A stretch of 64,000 nt of DNA from Takakia lepidozioides (taxonomy: Eukaryota > Streptophyta > Takakiopsida > Takakiales > Takakiaceae), in NCBI GenBank assembly GCA_030704615.1, contig CM060731.1, positions 71,156,756-71,220,755 of the forward strand, given 5' to 3'. Below, in pieces: positions 1-11,521 of the stretch; the first letter of the stretch is position 1, and every line of letters starts with the position of its first letter. Under the pieces are notes generated by a model. The model did no database searches. It saw nothing but the letters and a program-made list of their open reading frames with translations, and had not been told where the DNA came from. The position numbers and the translations under genes are program-made.

Positions 1-844
1 AGTGACTGAGCAGCTGCTACTCAGTCACTCCCCCCCCCCCACCTTCCTCATTTTCTTTTTGTTTCCTGATCTCTCCCTCTCACTCCTCTCTCTGTCCTTC
101 TCTGTCCCTCTCTCCCTCTCCCTCTATAAATCTTTGGATTTCATCTGGCCTTAACCTTTTGAGGTTATTTAGTTTTTCATCCCTGCCTTTTTCATCCAAA
201 TCTGGATGATTTTATTTTATTGGATGATGAAACTTAATATACAGAAAGCTAGAGTTACCATCTATTTTTTTCATCTAAACTGGATGATCTACATAAATAA
301 TGGTTACCTATTATAAAATCCAAGAGAATAATAAAACTACCATCATAAATGATGGCAGTTATTAAACCTAAACCTATACCATAACCCTAAAAGATACATT
401 TCTATGGGATGTCATCCAGTGACAAAATGCCTATCTTGGTAAAATGTGATATTTCATCCATCCTGGATGAAAAATCGGGAAGTTTTGCCCTAAGCGGGCC
501 GACACACTTCAAGCACTGAACTCGTGCTTCAGTGAACCTTGATGATGCGCCGTATAAACCTGCTCCCCTGCTGCTACATGGTACTCGTGATTGCTAGCTC
601 TTGGGATGCGCAGTGGTGGTTAAACAGATTCTTCTATGGCAGACGACAAAGCCGTGATTGCTCTGATCAGGAACTCATGGTTCTTTATTTTGCAGCGGCG
701 CTTTTACTCCTTGTTGGGAAGTACTCTATCCCTATTTATCTACAGATTACTTGTTGCTCTCTCTTCGTGTATGAGCCACTCTCTAGCTGTGAACGCTTCT
801 ACTCTGATTGCGTTCTGTTGGAGACAATCTGTTGGACGCCATGG
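1..844 (+). repeat. TCATCC/GGATGA repeat family, copy 1
   Basis: From about position 110 to 844 this is nearly identical to 11591-12353 and distantly related to 16920-17755. It contains pyrimidine-rich tracts, a TATAAA at about 125, and several short inverted TCATCC...GGATGA pairs (for example 189-210 and 455-472). A hairpin with 10-bp arms (1-10 and 20-29) opens the window. An open frame starts at 539 inside the repeat, but it is equally open in copy 2, so it may be fortuitous. Homology to copy 2 stops at about 844, where unrelated sequence follows. The kind of element (non-autonomous LTR element, LTR or other) is not settled. Confidence 0.7.
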
Positions 845-1515
845 CACGGACAGATCTTTAAAAATCTCATTTTTGGTATGTTCCTCTACTTTGCATGTGC
901 AGATGCGTTGTTTGGTCTTGAGGATGGTTGTAGACAAATTGAAACTCATGCCCATGGCAGGAAATTCATAAAACAGGCAGCAAAACCTGCTCCCTTGGGA
1001 TTCATTCATATGTTGTACCCAAACCGTGGTATGGAGTGGATAAACCCTAGGAACTTGATAAAAGAAGCTTTTTTGGAATTTGGACAAAATGACTTGGCTA
1101 TTCTCATCGATGAGATAGTCTTTGGATGGACATATCATAAACAAAGCAGCTCTGAATACTATCAGCCTGCTGCTGTTTTCCGTGATTTTTGCTTTATGCA
1201 AGACCTGATTCACTCACCAGATTGTCTATGTGACAGTGCCAAGAGATTTCATGATTTTCGGGATGCGGATACAAAAACAGAATTCCATCTATCTGGTTCT
1301 ATACCTACGCAACACGTACGTACCATGGACCTAAATATTATTAGACACGCAAGGCTGAAAGAACTATTCAGCCTAGGTATGAATCACATCCCTCTCAAAC
1401 GTACTTTGCTGAAAGACGTTGTTGAACAAGTGTCTCTGGCTTTCCATAGAACTTGTGAAATTTTACATATAGACCCATGTGAATCTTGGGCAGCATCTGC
1501 GGCACAGCATTTCCG
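845..1515 (+). pseudogene. Retroelement-like reading frame fragment (possibly Penelope-like)
   Basis: An open frame of about 220 codons continues without a stop from the upstream repeat. It contains a cysteine pair in a DCLCDSAKRF context, then a TMDLNIIRHARLKELF segment and GMNHIPLKRT. This order (Cys-rich stretch, 'HV.T.D', 'LR.LF..G.n.IP') resembles the region upstream of the reverse transcriptase in Penelope-like and related retroelements. That comparison is from memory and weak. No catalytic domain follows, because the palindrome array starts at about 1546 and truncates the frame. The first ~100 residues come from repeat copy 1, so the full 539-1648 frame is probably a chimera. It could instead be a host gene exon. 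Confidence 0.35.
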
Positions 1516-1545
1516 CCAGCGTCAGACGTTAATACTCTACAGAAC

Positions 1546-2161
1546 GGAAATGCGGTACCGCATTTCCATTCTGACTGAAAATCGTGCGCAACGGGAACAG
1601 AAATGCGACACTGCATTTCCGTTCGAGTCGCACCTTCCGACATTCTAGAACGGAAATGCGGCGCCGCATTTCCGTTTTGTATATTGGGCCTGGAGCTGTG
1701 CTACGGAAATGTGTTGCCGCATTTCCATCCATGTGAGACCTTGAAACTTTCCAGACCGGAAATGCGGCACCGCATTTCTGTCCAGGTGAGACCTCTATAC
1801 TTTCCCGAACGGAAATGTGGCACGGCATTTCCATTCATCAACTAACGTATGTGAAGTGGGAACGGAAATGCGGTACCGCATTTCCGTTCACATTGAAAAT
1901 CATGAACCACGGGAACTGAAATGTTGTGCCTCATTCCCGTCCCAATCGCACCTTTCGACATTCCAGAACGGAAATGCGGCGCCGCATTTCCCTTTTGAAT
2001 CTCATACATGGAGCTGTGGGACGGAAATGCGGCACCGTATTTCCGTTCAACAACTAAGGTATGTGAAGGTGGAACTGAAATGCGGTGCCGCATTTTCTTC
2101 CAACAAGTACGGATGTGTAGCTTTGTGATGGTACTTAACGGAAATGCGGCGCCGCATTCGC
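1546..2161. repeat. Regular array of palindromes, 53-bp period
   Basis: About twelve palindromes with core AAATGCGGYRCCGCATTT, usually extended to GGAAATG...CATTTCC, start at about 1546, 1599, 1652, 1705, 1758, 1811, 1864, 1917, 1970, 2023, 2076 and 2140. The step is 53 bp for all but the last. The ~31-bp spacers are not unique: those after units 1 and 7, 2 and 8, 3 and 9, and 6 and 10 resemble each other, so the array is built from higher-order blocks of about six units. Units 2 and 8 are decayed, mostly C to T. Short methionine-rich open frames in this array are by-products of the repeat. Confidence 0.9.
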
Positions 2162-2165
2162 ATTT

Positions 2166-2597
2166 TTGCTCCAACTGATCAGACGCTGGGACGGAAATAC
2201 CTTGAAATGTGAACACGTGGAGCAACGGAATTGCTGCACATGTCGGCACTCTATCTGACTGAAGGGGCATGAGGCGGCGCGGCCTGACCGTTGGATAATG
2301 ATGTTTGTTTTTTGGACGGCAGGCGTACCCTCAACGATTCGAATTTCGTAATGACGCAAACTCCACGAGGAGACACTTTCGTCCAACCCTTTCGAACCCA
2401 AGTGGTGCATCACCGCCGTTTCATCTACTTTTGTCGTGTCTCCTCAGTCACCCCTCTCGCGCCCTTTCCATCTGCACTCTTTGCCCCTTTTCCCTCTCTC
2501 TGTTCTTCTTATGCTCGAACCTGAGAGGGGGGGAGTTCGTGCACCAGACAGGAGACCTCATCGCAAGCTCCGGAAATTATACTTCGGACGTAGGCCA
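2166..2597 (+). promoter_or_regulatory. Upstream region of the ParB-methyltransferase gene
   Basis: No gene is seen here. The stretch 2430-2515 is strongly C/T-rich, as is common around plant transcription starts and 5' leaders, and it ends about 80 bp before the proposed start codon at 2598. No clear TATA box was identified. The role as promoter or leader is inferred from position only. Confidence 0.3.
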
Positions 2598-5500
2598 ATG
2601 CCGAAGGGGAGGAAGCAGATGCGTCTACAGGAGGAGATTGCCATCTCCGGGCAGCAGGCCACTCAGGCAACCCAGCCACTAGTGAGAGCTCCATGCGATC
2701 GGGCTGCGCGCAGCTGATCGAGCACCGAACCCCCCATTTTGCTTCTGTAATTCTTAGACTGAATGCTAGGAGACTTGAATGCAGAACATGTTTGCATGCC
2801 TAACAGGAAAAGTGGACGTGCTGGAGGGATCGCAGGAATCCGAAGAGCCGCAGCAAGAGTCCGAGGAGCTAGCTGCAGCACGTACACCCACCCGATCCCC
2901 GAGCGCGGGTATTCCTGCCGGGCCTAGCCCTCTGCGATTCAAAAACGCGTCTTCGAAGGGCAAGTTCAAAGTCGCAGAGATCGACTCGCGTTCTTCGATC
3001 ATGGAGAATCGCCAGCAGGGGTCGGGCCCTTCTCTAGCAAAGTCGAAGAAGAAGCAGCCCGTCCCTCTACTGGCTTCTGAACCGGCTCAGGCCGATTCAC
3101 CCCCCCCCAACGCGAATGAAGCAGCAGGGTAGAAGACAGATTCAATTGCAGCCGACACCTTCACCTGCAAGGATGAGGAAGCAGAAGGCAATCAGGACGA
3201 CGGGTGAACAATCTCCCGCAAAACCGCTTCCACGAGCTGAAGCTCAGTTCCTGGAGGATTTCCCGCCTGCAGATGTTGGGGCCGACTCTGCTGCAGCGAA
3301 GGCAATGGGATCGTCCGTTTCTGTCGATTTGGTACCGGAGGAGGGTGCTGCCGCTGAACGTTCGCAGGCAGACCTCACCACCGATGAGCAAGCAGGCCCG
3401 GAGGAGGCCTCTGCAATGGCAGAATTGCCCGCAGACAGGCCCCAGAGTGCAGCTCCAGTTGAGGATGCTCCAGCTGCTCAGCCACTACCGGCACCTACAG
3501 ACATGTCTCCGGAGGATTTCAAAAGTGCAGCGGATAAAATGTTGGAGGAGACACACAGTAGCATTGGCAGAGTTCTGGGCAGCAGGGTATTCCAGCGGAC
3601 TCTTCGAATCCCACTCTGTCGCATGGTCTCCCTTCCCATCGTCGGGCAGGCCCTTCCCGGAGATGTGGATAAGCTCAAGTTCGCATTTCGAGAAGGGTAC
3701 CGTCTGGGATCGGCAGCGTTTTACGTTTCCATTCAGAATGAGGACGGCGAAACTCGTGGACCCACTGCCGATGAATTGTCAACGTGGGATACCCACTGGC
3801 ACACTCGCAACCACGAATTCGAGGCGACGCTGAAGGGTGATCCCGACTTCGGCCATATGTCGGGTAAAATGTTCTTTGTGTGGGACGGGAATCACCGACT
3901 TCTCGCCTGGTGGGAGTACATCAAGCAGAACCATGCCAAGCACATTGGCTGGCATTACATGGTGGAGTGTGTCATCCTCAAGGTGAAGGCGGCAGACTCC
4001 TCCCTGCTCAAGAATGCCATGGCGGACCTCAACTCGTAAGATACTCATACCCTCCCTAGCACGTTCGAAATGCGGTGCCGCATTTCGGTTTCCATTCTGG
4101 TTTGTTTCCGTGCTTCCGTGTACTGAACTGGAGAGTGTGCCTTGCAGGGTCACTGAAAATGCGTACGTGCATACCCACATGGCACACATGCTGTACAGGG
4201 TGAGGAAAACTGGTCTCACTGATCCGCAGATGTTTGCGGAAATGCTGGAGCCCGAGCTCATTCAGAAAGCCGTTGCAAAAACAGACTGGACATGGTATCG
4301 TCTCACTATGGATGGAATGGTGGAGGTGATATAAAAAGTAAGTCGTCCTCCAATTTCCCTCTGCTCATTCTTCCCCAATTTTCAGTAATGTTTCCACATG
4401 AATCGAATGTAACGCTTCTGCATGTTTTTGTTGGCAGTCAAACATCAAGCTGGATTTGGCCCATGCCAAACGCTTCTTCATGGAAAGTGAGGGGCAGGTG
4501 AAAACGTTGCAGTCATTGACTGAGCACTTGAAGGAAGCCGGTGTCAAGTCCAGAACCAAATACAAGTCAAAGCTTGTGAAGCTGGTGGCAATTGCAGATC
4601 CGGCACTTGGAAAGGACTTCATCCCCGAGATTGCAAAACACTATTCTCGGGCCATGCAGCCGACCATGCAATTGGAGAAACTGCATCACCTCTCAACGGC
4701 ATGTGTGGAGGCGAAAGAGAAGGTGAGGTTTCAATGCACTGAAGTTCCTTCCTAGCAATAGCCACTCTCTTCCAGCTCCTGACATTGGATCGGAAATGGC
4801 AAACATGGTGGCTGTCGATCTGGAATGCATCCGAGAGCATAAGGACAATGTGGTCTTTTCCACTCGAAGTTTCCGACCCTGCAGTGGATGTGTGGCTCAA
4901 CTGTATGACTTGGTGGTTCCAGGTAATTCAAGGTACTTCCCCAGATTTGCTTTTCTGACATGAATTCCCTGAACTGCTACGTGACAATGGATTTGGGAAT
5001 CGCAGGTAATGTCGAATGCGAAGGAGCAAGTCGTAATGCACACAAATTTGTTTGGCTTGTACGTCAAATGGGATGGAACACAGACATTGGAAGACTACGT
5101 GACACGTTTCAGATGTGCGTACAAGGACAACCTTTTCGCCAGAGAGCTACAGACAGCAAGAAGGAGCGTGGAGTTTACACATCAGGAGGGAGCGGGGAAA
5201 GCTGCAATGCGAATTGTTTACAGGTGAAGCACAGCTGCCCTTGTATGCGAAGCCTGGTTACGAGGTTTGTCTCGGAAATGCGGCACCGCATTCGCATTTT
5301 ATGTTTTCGGTGGCACTCTGCCAGTAGGTTGGTCTCAACTTTTGCTCACGCATGCTGACTGCCTTGCAGGTATATGAAATACGTGCTCCTTCAGACAGGG
5401 GCCCTGGCTCAAGAGCCCCCGTTCTTCATGGCTTGGACCGTGGCGAGCCCAAGCTGTGTCTACACACCCGAGATGCAGAAACAATGGCATCCCGCGCATC

Positions 5501-7722
5501 TCGTTGGATGCCCGTGGTACCTGGACATGTCTGGCGGTATTGTTGACGAGTCTGAGAAAGATCTGCACGCCTTGGCAGAAGAGAAGAGAAAGGAAAGACG
5601 TGTCCCTGCTGGGCCAAAGTTGGCAAAGGAATCTGCTGCTCTGGAAGAATCCAGAAAGGCAGCTGAGATGGCACAAAAGACGGTGGATGCAGCTGTGCAG
5701 GCCCAACAGAAGGGGTCGAAGAAGAGGACTCGCCAGCAAGGAGCAACTGTTGTGACACCCGCCAAAACAAAGAAGCAGAAACAGCCTATTCAGGAAGAGG
5801 GTGAGGAAGAGGACTCCGATGGAGACTTTGCAACCAGCCCACCCCCCCAAACGCAGGCTGCCTCCCCTGTGCCCACCGTTGTCACGAGAGGCATGAGAAC
5901 TGGCTCGGCAAAGAAGGCACTCTTCAACCCCCCAGGGGGCACCCTTTCGAGCCGGTGGAAATGAAGAGGCCGAAAGTGGCTCCCGAAACAGTAGTCCAGT
6001 GTGTAAATGAGAGTTTCTTGGCGGCTTTGGATGGATGGGCAGCGAAGTTGGCATACATGAAGACCATGGAGGGTCTGAAGGGCAGAGCACTGAAGAAGGC
6101 GACTGCCGAAGAGCCTTCCGACACCCCAGGATTTCAGAATATGGTCTCGTTCTTTGAGAGGGTGTGTGCAGACAAGGATTGTAGGAGGGGCGGAAATGCC
6201 ACCGAGTGGTCTTGCGATATGATCATCTTGGATATTCCGGACGGAGAGCCTGTGGAAGGACTGCAAGCTTTGCCATCTTGGAACAGGTACTCGGAGGACT
6301 TTTGGAAGAAAGGATTCGGGCTTGCCCGCATGGTGTTGGATGACAGAGGCTGTGTGGTTGTCCTGGCAAGCAGAGGAAAAAACACTCAGACAGGAATTGC
6401 GAAGTGGACCCGCAAGAGCGCCGTCCCGATTCTGAAAAAGAAGTGGACGTGCATCAACACACTGGGCCTTTGGTCGGAAGGGAAGAAGGTGATTACGACA
6501 CTGGCACTCGTCCATTCATTTGCTTGGGTGTTTTCAAATGCGGTGCCGCATTCGGTTTCTAATCGTTTTCCCCCTGTGTATGCAGACGAAGCAGTTCGAT
6601 GCATACTGCTTTGTGAAGGAGAACTCCACCTTTGCTTTCCGGAAGGAGGGAGGAAAGGTTGACCCGAACTGCGACCCACTCGATTACGACGTTCTGTTCA
6701 ACAACGTTCCGAAGGAACTTCTCCCTCATAGCCTCACTTCAACGGAACCCCTGCGGTACTCACGGACTCGGAGCCCTGCCTTCATTCAGACAATTATGGA
6801 GACATGCACAGACGTGGAGGGCACAGTGCTCGACCTCATCTGTGGGACAGGTATGCAGAATCTTGATCTATGCTGTTCTGCAAATTCTCGTTAGGATGTA
6901 GTTCGCAACATCTGAAGCGCCATGTGGTAATGTGTGGATGGCATTGTAACAGGTGCCTCAATGTGGGCTGGGCGGTTTTCCGACCGGCACCTCTTTGCCT
7001 ACGAGGAGGATTCATCCGTGTGGGGATCCCATCTGGAGGGGCTGCAACGGAATGTGAAGGCTCCCGACAGAGCGGAAGTCTCCTCGGATTCGTCGGAGTC
7101 CGAGGAAGACACAGTGGACATTGATGCGGAGGAGAACCCGGAATACGAGTGAGTGCAAACATTGTAAGTTTGCAAAGCCTTCTGGGTCATTTATGTCAAA
7201 CGAATTTCCCGACTGTGGTTCTCATTAGTCTCGTTGATGATTGTCATGTGCAGGATTGCAGGGTCCGGGTCGAAACATGTAGGGCCTACACTTCCTGCCA
7301 GGAAGAATGTCCCGTTCTTTGCGAGGGCCGACTTCATGACGAGCCCGGTGAGGGACTACTCCCTTCCTAGTTATGCAGCTAAACTCGCAAATACAGCGAT
7401 TAGAAGAAGTGAGAATCCCAGTAAAGTAGAGCAGATTTTGGAGAGGGCTAGGGAGGACAGAAGGATAAGGAAAGAGTTGGCAGCAGCTCAGACAGGTAGA
7501 CGGGTACGAAAGTACATATGTGATTCAGCGGATGAGAGCGACGCAGACAGGGAGGAAGACGACCCAACGGAGGTGAGATGGACAGTTCCGCAAGGGGAAG
7601 ATGGGAATTTCGAAAGCCTGGCGAATGAGCAGTCCGCTGGAGATGAGAAAGGCACTGAGGGGGTGGAGGCGGAGCAGGACAGTCTAGAACAGGATGAGGA
7701 TTCCGATGATTTTCAAGATTAA
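2598..7722 (+). CDS. ParB-like / beta-class DNA methyltransferase-like fusion gene, ten exons (frameshifted)
   Basis: Proposed exons are 2598-2681, 2785-4035, 4148-4325, 4438-4722, 4776-4922, 5006-5223, 5370-6488, 6586-6850, 6953-7148 and 7254-7722. All introns are GT..AG and phases agree, giving about 1,400 residues. The N-terminus is Pro/Ala/Glu-rich. Exon 2 ends in a ParB-type segment with VWDGNHRLLAW (about 3883-3915), the family's GxHR-like motif. Exon 7 has a Lys/Glu-rich linker, then a methyltransferase-like domain: MIILDIPDG where DPPY-type motif IV is expected (about 6222), then VLDLICGTG (motif I) split over exons 8 and 9. Motif IV before motif I fits the beta class. The tail is acidic. 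Two breaks are visible: a C9 run at 3100-3108 where the frame shifts, and a G5 run at 5935-5939 that is G6 in the inverted copy. Methyltransferase activity is doubtful because the motif IV aromatic residue is missing. Confidence 0.7.
4067..4086. repeat. Palindrome inside intron 2
   Basis: A perfect 20-bp palindrome, GAAATGCGGT plus its complement, lies in the middle of the 112-bp intron 4036-4147. It is the same core as in the upstream array. Confidence 0.9.
5274..5294. repeat. Palindrome inside intron 6
   Basis: GGAAATGCGGCACCGCATTC lies in intron 5224-5369. The left half matches the array consensus and the right half is shortened by one T. Confidence 0.85.
6535..6554. repeat. Palindrome inside intron 7
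   Basis: CAAATGCGGTGCCGCATTCG lies in the 97-bp intron 6489-6585. The inverted copy of the gene retains it at about 63000-63019. Confidence 0.85.
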
Positions 7723-7859
7723 TAGAATTTTAATGAAGTCTCTGTAAATGTAAATTCTCTTCCAGAGTATATAAAGGAAATTCTGCCAGACATTCGTGAC
7801 CCCTCTCCAGTGTGCATTCCAGCCACACAATCGCTCAAACCACGACGCTCCCAAAATCA

Positions 7860-8560
7860 GAAATGGTGCAGCGCATTTCCAAAATTTTGGCAACTCTAAG
7901 AACCTCTTTTGGAAATGCGGCACCGCATTTCCAAAACAGGGGAGGGAGTAAATTTTCCATTTCAATGTTGGCATAGTAAAAAGTAATCTGAATTGGAAAT
8001 GCGGTGCCGCATTTCCAAAATTTCCTTTGTCCACACGCCAGTTTTGGCCTCTCCCGCTCATTGCATGGATGCCACCACGCTTACAGAGGTCGAACAAGGA
8101 GGTCGAACAAGGAGGTCAAGATGGCAGAATTGAAAATGCGGTGCCGCATTTCAGTATTGGGGATGGTCGTTGTTCGAACTGCAGGCCCATCAGCAAAAAT
8201 TGGCACCGCATTCCATTGTTAAAAAAAAGTCGATGACGGACATGGAAATGCGGCGCCGCATTTCCAGAACGGACATCGCAATTTGTCCATTTGCAGACCC
8301 TCTCTCGGAAATGCGGTAACGCATTCCATCGCGCTGGTCGGAAATGTCACACTTTTCGAAGTGTTGTACGGAAATGCGGCACCGCATTCCCTTGTCCAAA
8401 AAGAAGTTTCCATTGCCAAGCTGGAAATGCGTCGCCGCATTTGCAATGCCAACCTCGTTTTCTGACCAATTTATAGACCCGTGTTGGTATTTCGTGTACC
8501 TGGACGGAAATGATGCACCGCATTTTCTTGTCCGACATGGAAATGCGGGGCCGCATTTCA
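7860..8560. repeat. Second palindrome cluster, downstream of the methyltransferase gene
   Basis: About eleven full or partial copies of the AAATGCGG...CCGCATTT palindrome occur here, at about 7860, 7911, 7995, 8131, 8200 (half), 8244, 8307, 8370, 8423, 8506 and 8539. Spacing is irregular (33 to 136 bp) apart from a 63-bp step for three copies, unlike the 53-bp array upstream. The gene before it ends at 7722, so the cluster fills the 3' flank between that gene and the next gene's end. Confidence 0.85.
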
Positions 8561-8816
8561 ATGTCCGACATGGCGTTACTCTGGTATATTCTTGACACAT
8601 GACTCACATACCGGTTACTCTGCTATATTCATCCGGACAGACACATTGTAGAAATGAGACATCAAATTGTAAACAGTGGGCCAATTCCGACAGTTATTCA
8701 ACACAATGAAACACAATCATACAGAAGTGAGGTACGATGGGTTTATTGATCGGACATGATGTCTCACATTTACCAACTGCAGACAAAACTAAGCCCTTCC
8801 TCCTTCTACATGGGCT

Positions 8817-9516
8817 TCACCAAGTCGACGGAACTTCGATACCCCTCAAAACAAGCTCATCACTGCTGCGGCACCTCGAGGTAAACTGCAATTCGGTCGT
8901 TCTGCTGCCCTTGCTGGAGCCGACGACAATGTCATGTCCATCAATGATACCACCATCATACATTGACAAGGTCACTGTGGGCCTCATGTGCCCGTGCGAT
9001 TCGTCTTCGCAACGCAGCCGAATGTCTCCATACACTGGAAGAGCGGAGTGATCTGCACGTATATAGTTTTCCCCGGTGCCGTCCTCCCTGGTCCACTGGC
9101 AGCAGTTCCAGCGCCAAAGCGAGGCCGTGCGTGATCTATCCGACATCCCTTTCCAGCTTGGTATATCGAGGTCAACAATTTTCAGGACCCACGGACCGCA
9201 TTGACCCTCGCCCTCACCTCGCTCAAAGCGGTAATAGCCCTCCAGATACTCTATTGCGCGCAAAGACTCTTGCTTGATTCAGCAGCGTCTGTGAAAACAG
9301 AGAGCCAGACATGATGTCTCCTGATTCTGGTTTGAACATAGCATAATCGTGGCCATGATAAGGGCAGTCGGCTGGATTTCGGCGGCACGACATCCTTGAA
9401 AAAGAGTCGCGGAGTACGCTCAATGACAGCAGCTCCCGGATGGAGGAGGAGGACCGCGGTGGCTGGAAAAAGTTCAAGCTAACGCTGCAATTCCTCACAA
9501 ACACTCCAGGGCACAT
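8817..9516 (-). pseudogene. Unknown paralogous gene X1, left copy (frameshifted)
   Basis: I do not recognise the family. The protein contains a Cys-rich CRRNPADCP segment, HDYAM, a SGDI segment, FERGEGEG, WRWNCCQWT and an LPVYGDIRL...YDGGIIDGHDIVV tail. It is a clear paralogue of the adjacent gene at 9677-10507 (shared DYAM, SGDI, FERG, RWNCC, YGDIR, DGG.I.G.DIVV, ELVLR.IEVP). The left copy differs from the intact right copy (60028-60729) by two 1-nt deletions near 9290-9315, which shift the frame. Trp, Cys and Asp/Gly content suggests a compact beta-rich fold; this is inference. It is transcribed divergently from its paralogue, sharing a ~160-bp upstream region. Confidence 0.6.
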
Positions 9517-9651
9517 TTAAATTTCCCCCCTACAGGATCCTGGACCGATGAAGATTGGCTGCTGCATGAATGTAGCCGTTTCAGTTTCCTACCCTGCCAT
9601 GCAAACTATGAGCAGTCACTGCCAGGTGGGCCGATAGCCACTGGACACGAC

Positions 9652-9713
9652 GAAGTCCATCCCCTCTTCGATGTAAATGCGGCGCCGAATTTCCATCCGG
9701 GGGGATGGACTTC
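9652..9713. promoter_or_regulatory. Nested palindrome between the divergent genes
   Basis: A 13-bp inverted repeat (9652-9664 with 9701-9713, GAAGTCCATCCCC and its complement) encloses a copy of the palindrome core, AAATGCGGCGCCGAATTT, at 9675-9692. It sits between the two divergent paralogues and overlaps the first ATG (9677) of the rightward one. An operator-like or promoter role for both genes is inferred from position. Confidence 0.55.
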
Positions 9714-10507
9714 AGTGGCAGATCTCAAACTATAACTTGTTGATGAGAAAGATGTATGGGTTCATCCACCGCTGGCGTGATGAACACGTTCCACCTCCGT
9801 CGGTGGGTACGTGTGACCCAGATGCTCCATTATTGGAGGCCGGACTGCTCTTCCGCTTCGCATCATTTCCAAAATCTAAGGGCTTCGTAGCTGTCCGCAA
9901 GGTCATCGGCATCCAAGTCGTCCTCAGTTCCTCCTTTGCAAGGATGCCGTGCTTCCGGAACAGGGACGACTGCCCATTTGAAGGCATCGATTATGCAATG
10001 TATTCGGCCACATCGGGAGACATTGTTATCTGGTACACAGATTACACAGAAGATACTGGTTCGATTGTGGAAACATTGGTGGCTTTTGAGTATATCGTAG
10101 GCCACTATGCCTTCGAGCGGGGTGACGATCTTGGTCTGAGGAGTCCGTGGCTCCTGTGCATCCTCGATTCCGATTTTCCCAGCTACGACGGTCACCCATG
10201 CAGAAGAAGGCGCACTGCTATGCTGTTGCGGTGGAACTGCTGCCACTGGACGTGGGTGGACTCCATCGGAGAGACCTATTCTCCTAAAGGAGTGCGCTCC
10301 TCTTCTCCATTGTATGGGGACATTCGCATTGGTGTGGACGACGAAAACGTGAAGATTTCCATATTCGATGGTGGTATGATTGAAGGGCAGGACATTGTGG
10401 TGAACATCACTAGGGGCGGTACAACGGCTGCAATCGACTTTACATGGAGGAGCCCCATGACTCATGAGCTAGTTCTGAGAGCAGTCGAAGTCCCATTGAC
10501 AACGTGA
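9677..10507 (+). CDS. Unknown paralogous gene X2, left copy (intact, up to 276 aa)
   Basis: This is an uninterrupted frame of 276 codons. The first ATG lies inside the palindrome, so a later start (for example Met at about 9743) is possible. No known domain was recognised. Shared landmarks with X1 are MPC.RN..DCP, DYAM, SGDI, FERG, RWNCCHWT, LYGDIRI and DGGMIEGQDIVV. No signal peptide or membrane segment is apparent. The gene ends 464 bp before the inner edge of the duplicated unit. Its right-hand copy is frameshifted, so this copy is the better reference. A polyadenylation-like AATAAA at about 10590 follows. Confidence 0.65.
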   Translation: MRRRISIRGDGLQWQISNYNLLMRKMYGFIHRWRDEHVPPPSVGTCDPDAPLLEAGLLFRFASFPKSKGFVAVRKVIGIQVVLSSSFARMPCFRNRDDCPFEGIDYAMYSATSGDIVIWYTDYTEDTGSIVETLVAFEYIVGHYAFERGDDLGLRSPWLLCILDSDFPSYDGHPCRRRRTAMLLRWNCCHWTWVDSIGETYSPKGVRSSSPLYGDIRIGVDDENVKISIFDGGMIEGQDIVVNITRGGTTAAIDFTWRSPMTHELVLRAVEVPLTT

Positions 10508-10798
10508 CTTGTATTCAGTAGGCACAGGGCTCAAGATTTGATGGCACAATCAGCACAGTAGACGTGCTTCAAATGCAATTCATGTGGATCAATAAAAACC
10601 TCATTGTGCCCTCTTTTTATTCTATTCTGTGTCCATCGTTCCCAGAATGCGTCATTGCTCATTTCGTTTGGGATTGGGAGTGTGGGTGGATTTTGCAAAT
10701 GGCTGGTAGGCTGAAATGGGCCCCCATTGTACAGAGCAGTACCACCCTACCATTCGCGAAACATTGCCTTTCAATATATAATTCTAAATAACATTGCC

Positions 10799-10971
10799 GA
10801 ACCTCCTTCATCGGGAGGTCCTTTTCCCCCTATGACCGTGGCACCCTAAACCCTATTCCCGCGGACTCTCATTTCCGGAAAATAGTGCTGCTCATGTTTT
10901 TTTCCACACTTACGACTGTGCTCATGGCTCATGCCGCTCATGGCTCATGGCTCATGAAATAGCAACCCCCG
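10799..10971. other. Inner terminal region of the duplicated unit
   Basis: This stretch has a small hairpin (ACCTCC...GGAGGT, 10801-10819), a telomere-like ACCCTAAACCCTA at 10844-10856, then short tandem GGCTCATG/CTCATG repeats at 10921-10956. It ends at the boundary 10971 in AGCAACCCCCG. The right arm has the same features and the same end at 58574. It could be a true element terminus or simply the breakpoint of a duplication. Confidence 0.5.
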
Positions 10972-11082
10972 ATTACAGTCTCAAACTGTGACATAGGTGA
11001 GTTCCATTTCCAGAAATATGACAAGAGAAGACTACTTCCTTTCTCTTACACTCAATATATCCAGTTCTTATCCAATAGGCAT

Positions 11083-11316
11083 TTGAATCAATCTTACAAC
11101 ATTGTGATTTCACAAGCTGTACCTATTCTATACATTTCCAGCAATGCTGATTTGGCTAGGAAGGAGTGTAGCATTCTGATTAACACTCTTGGGAGGAATG
11201 GTTTCAAGACCAGAAAACTTGCTCGTATCTTGACAAAATTCCTTGAATGTGGTTCATTCCCTGGCCTGCTCTTCCCTGTACAAGAGCTTATTGAGAAACT
11301 GAAAGGTACTTTCTAA
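11083..11316 (+). CDS. Short unknown reading frame (77 aa), possible exon
   Basis: The frame has ordinary composition (a hydrophobic start, then ARKECSILINTLGRNGFKT and a Leu/Phe-rich end). The sequence AAAGGTACTT near its 3' end could be a splice donor. No family was recognised and no partner exon was found, because repeat copy 2 starts at 11522. It may be a host-gene or transposon relic. Confidence 0.25.
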   Translation: MNQSYNIVISQAVPILYISSNADLARKECSILINTLGRNGFKTRKLARILTKFLECGSFPGLLFPVQELIEKLKGTF

Positions 11317-11521
11317 AAACCTATACAGAGCTATGTTATACCATTGAACTCTAGCTACGTTCTTTTCTAAGTGATACTATACTAGTGTTGCTATGATACA
11401 TTTTATGCCATCATTTCATTCTTGATCCGAGGAAGTGAGGATGTAGGATTCTACCCCTTTGGATAAATAGTATCTGAGGATAGAACTACATGGAAGAGGG
11501 AAAACCTTATGAGAAGAGGTC

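Larger units (their letters stand above)
5555..10971. repeat. Left arm of a large inverted duplication
   Basis: This 5,417-bp stretch matches the reverse complement of 58574-64000 with only scattered substitutions and 1-nt indels. It covers the 3' half of the methyltransferase gene, the second palindrome cluster, both unknown paralogous genes and the terminal sequence. The inner edge is sharp: after ...AGCAACCCCCG at 10971 the sequences are unrelated. The outer edge is unknown because the right arm reaches the window end. Confidence 0.92.
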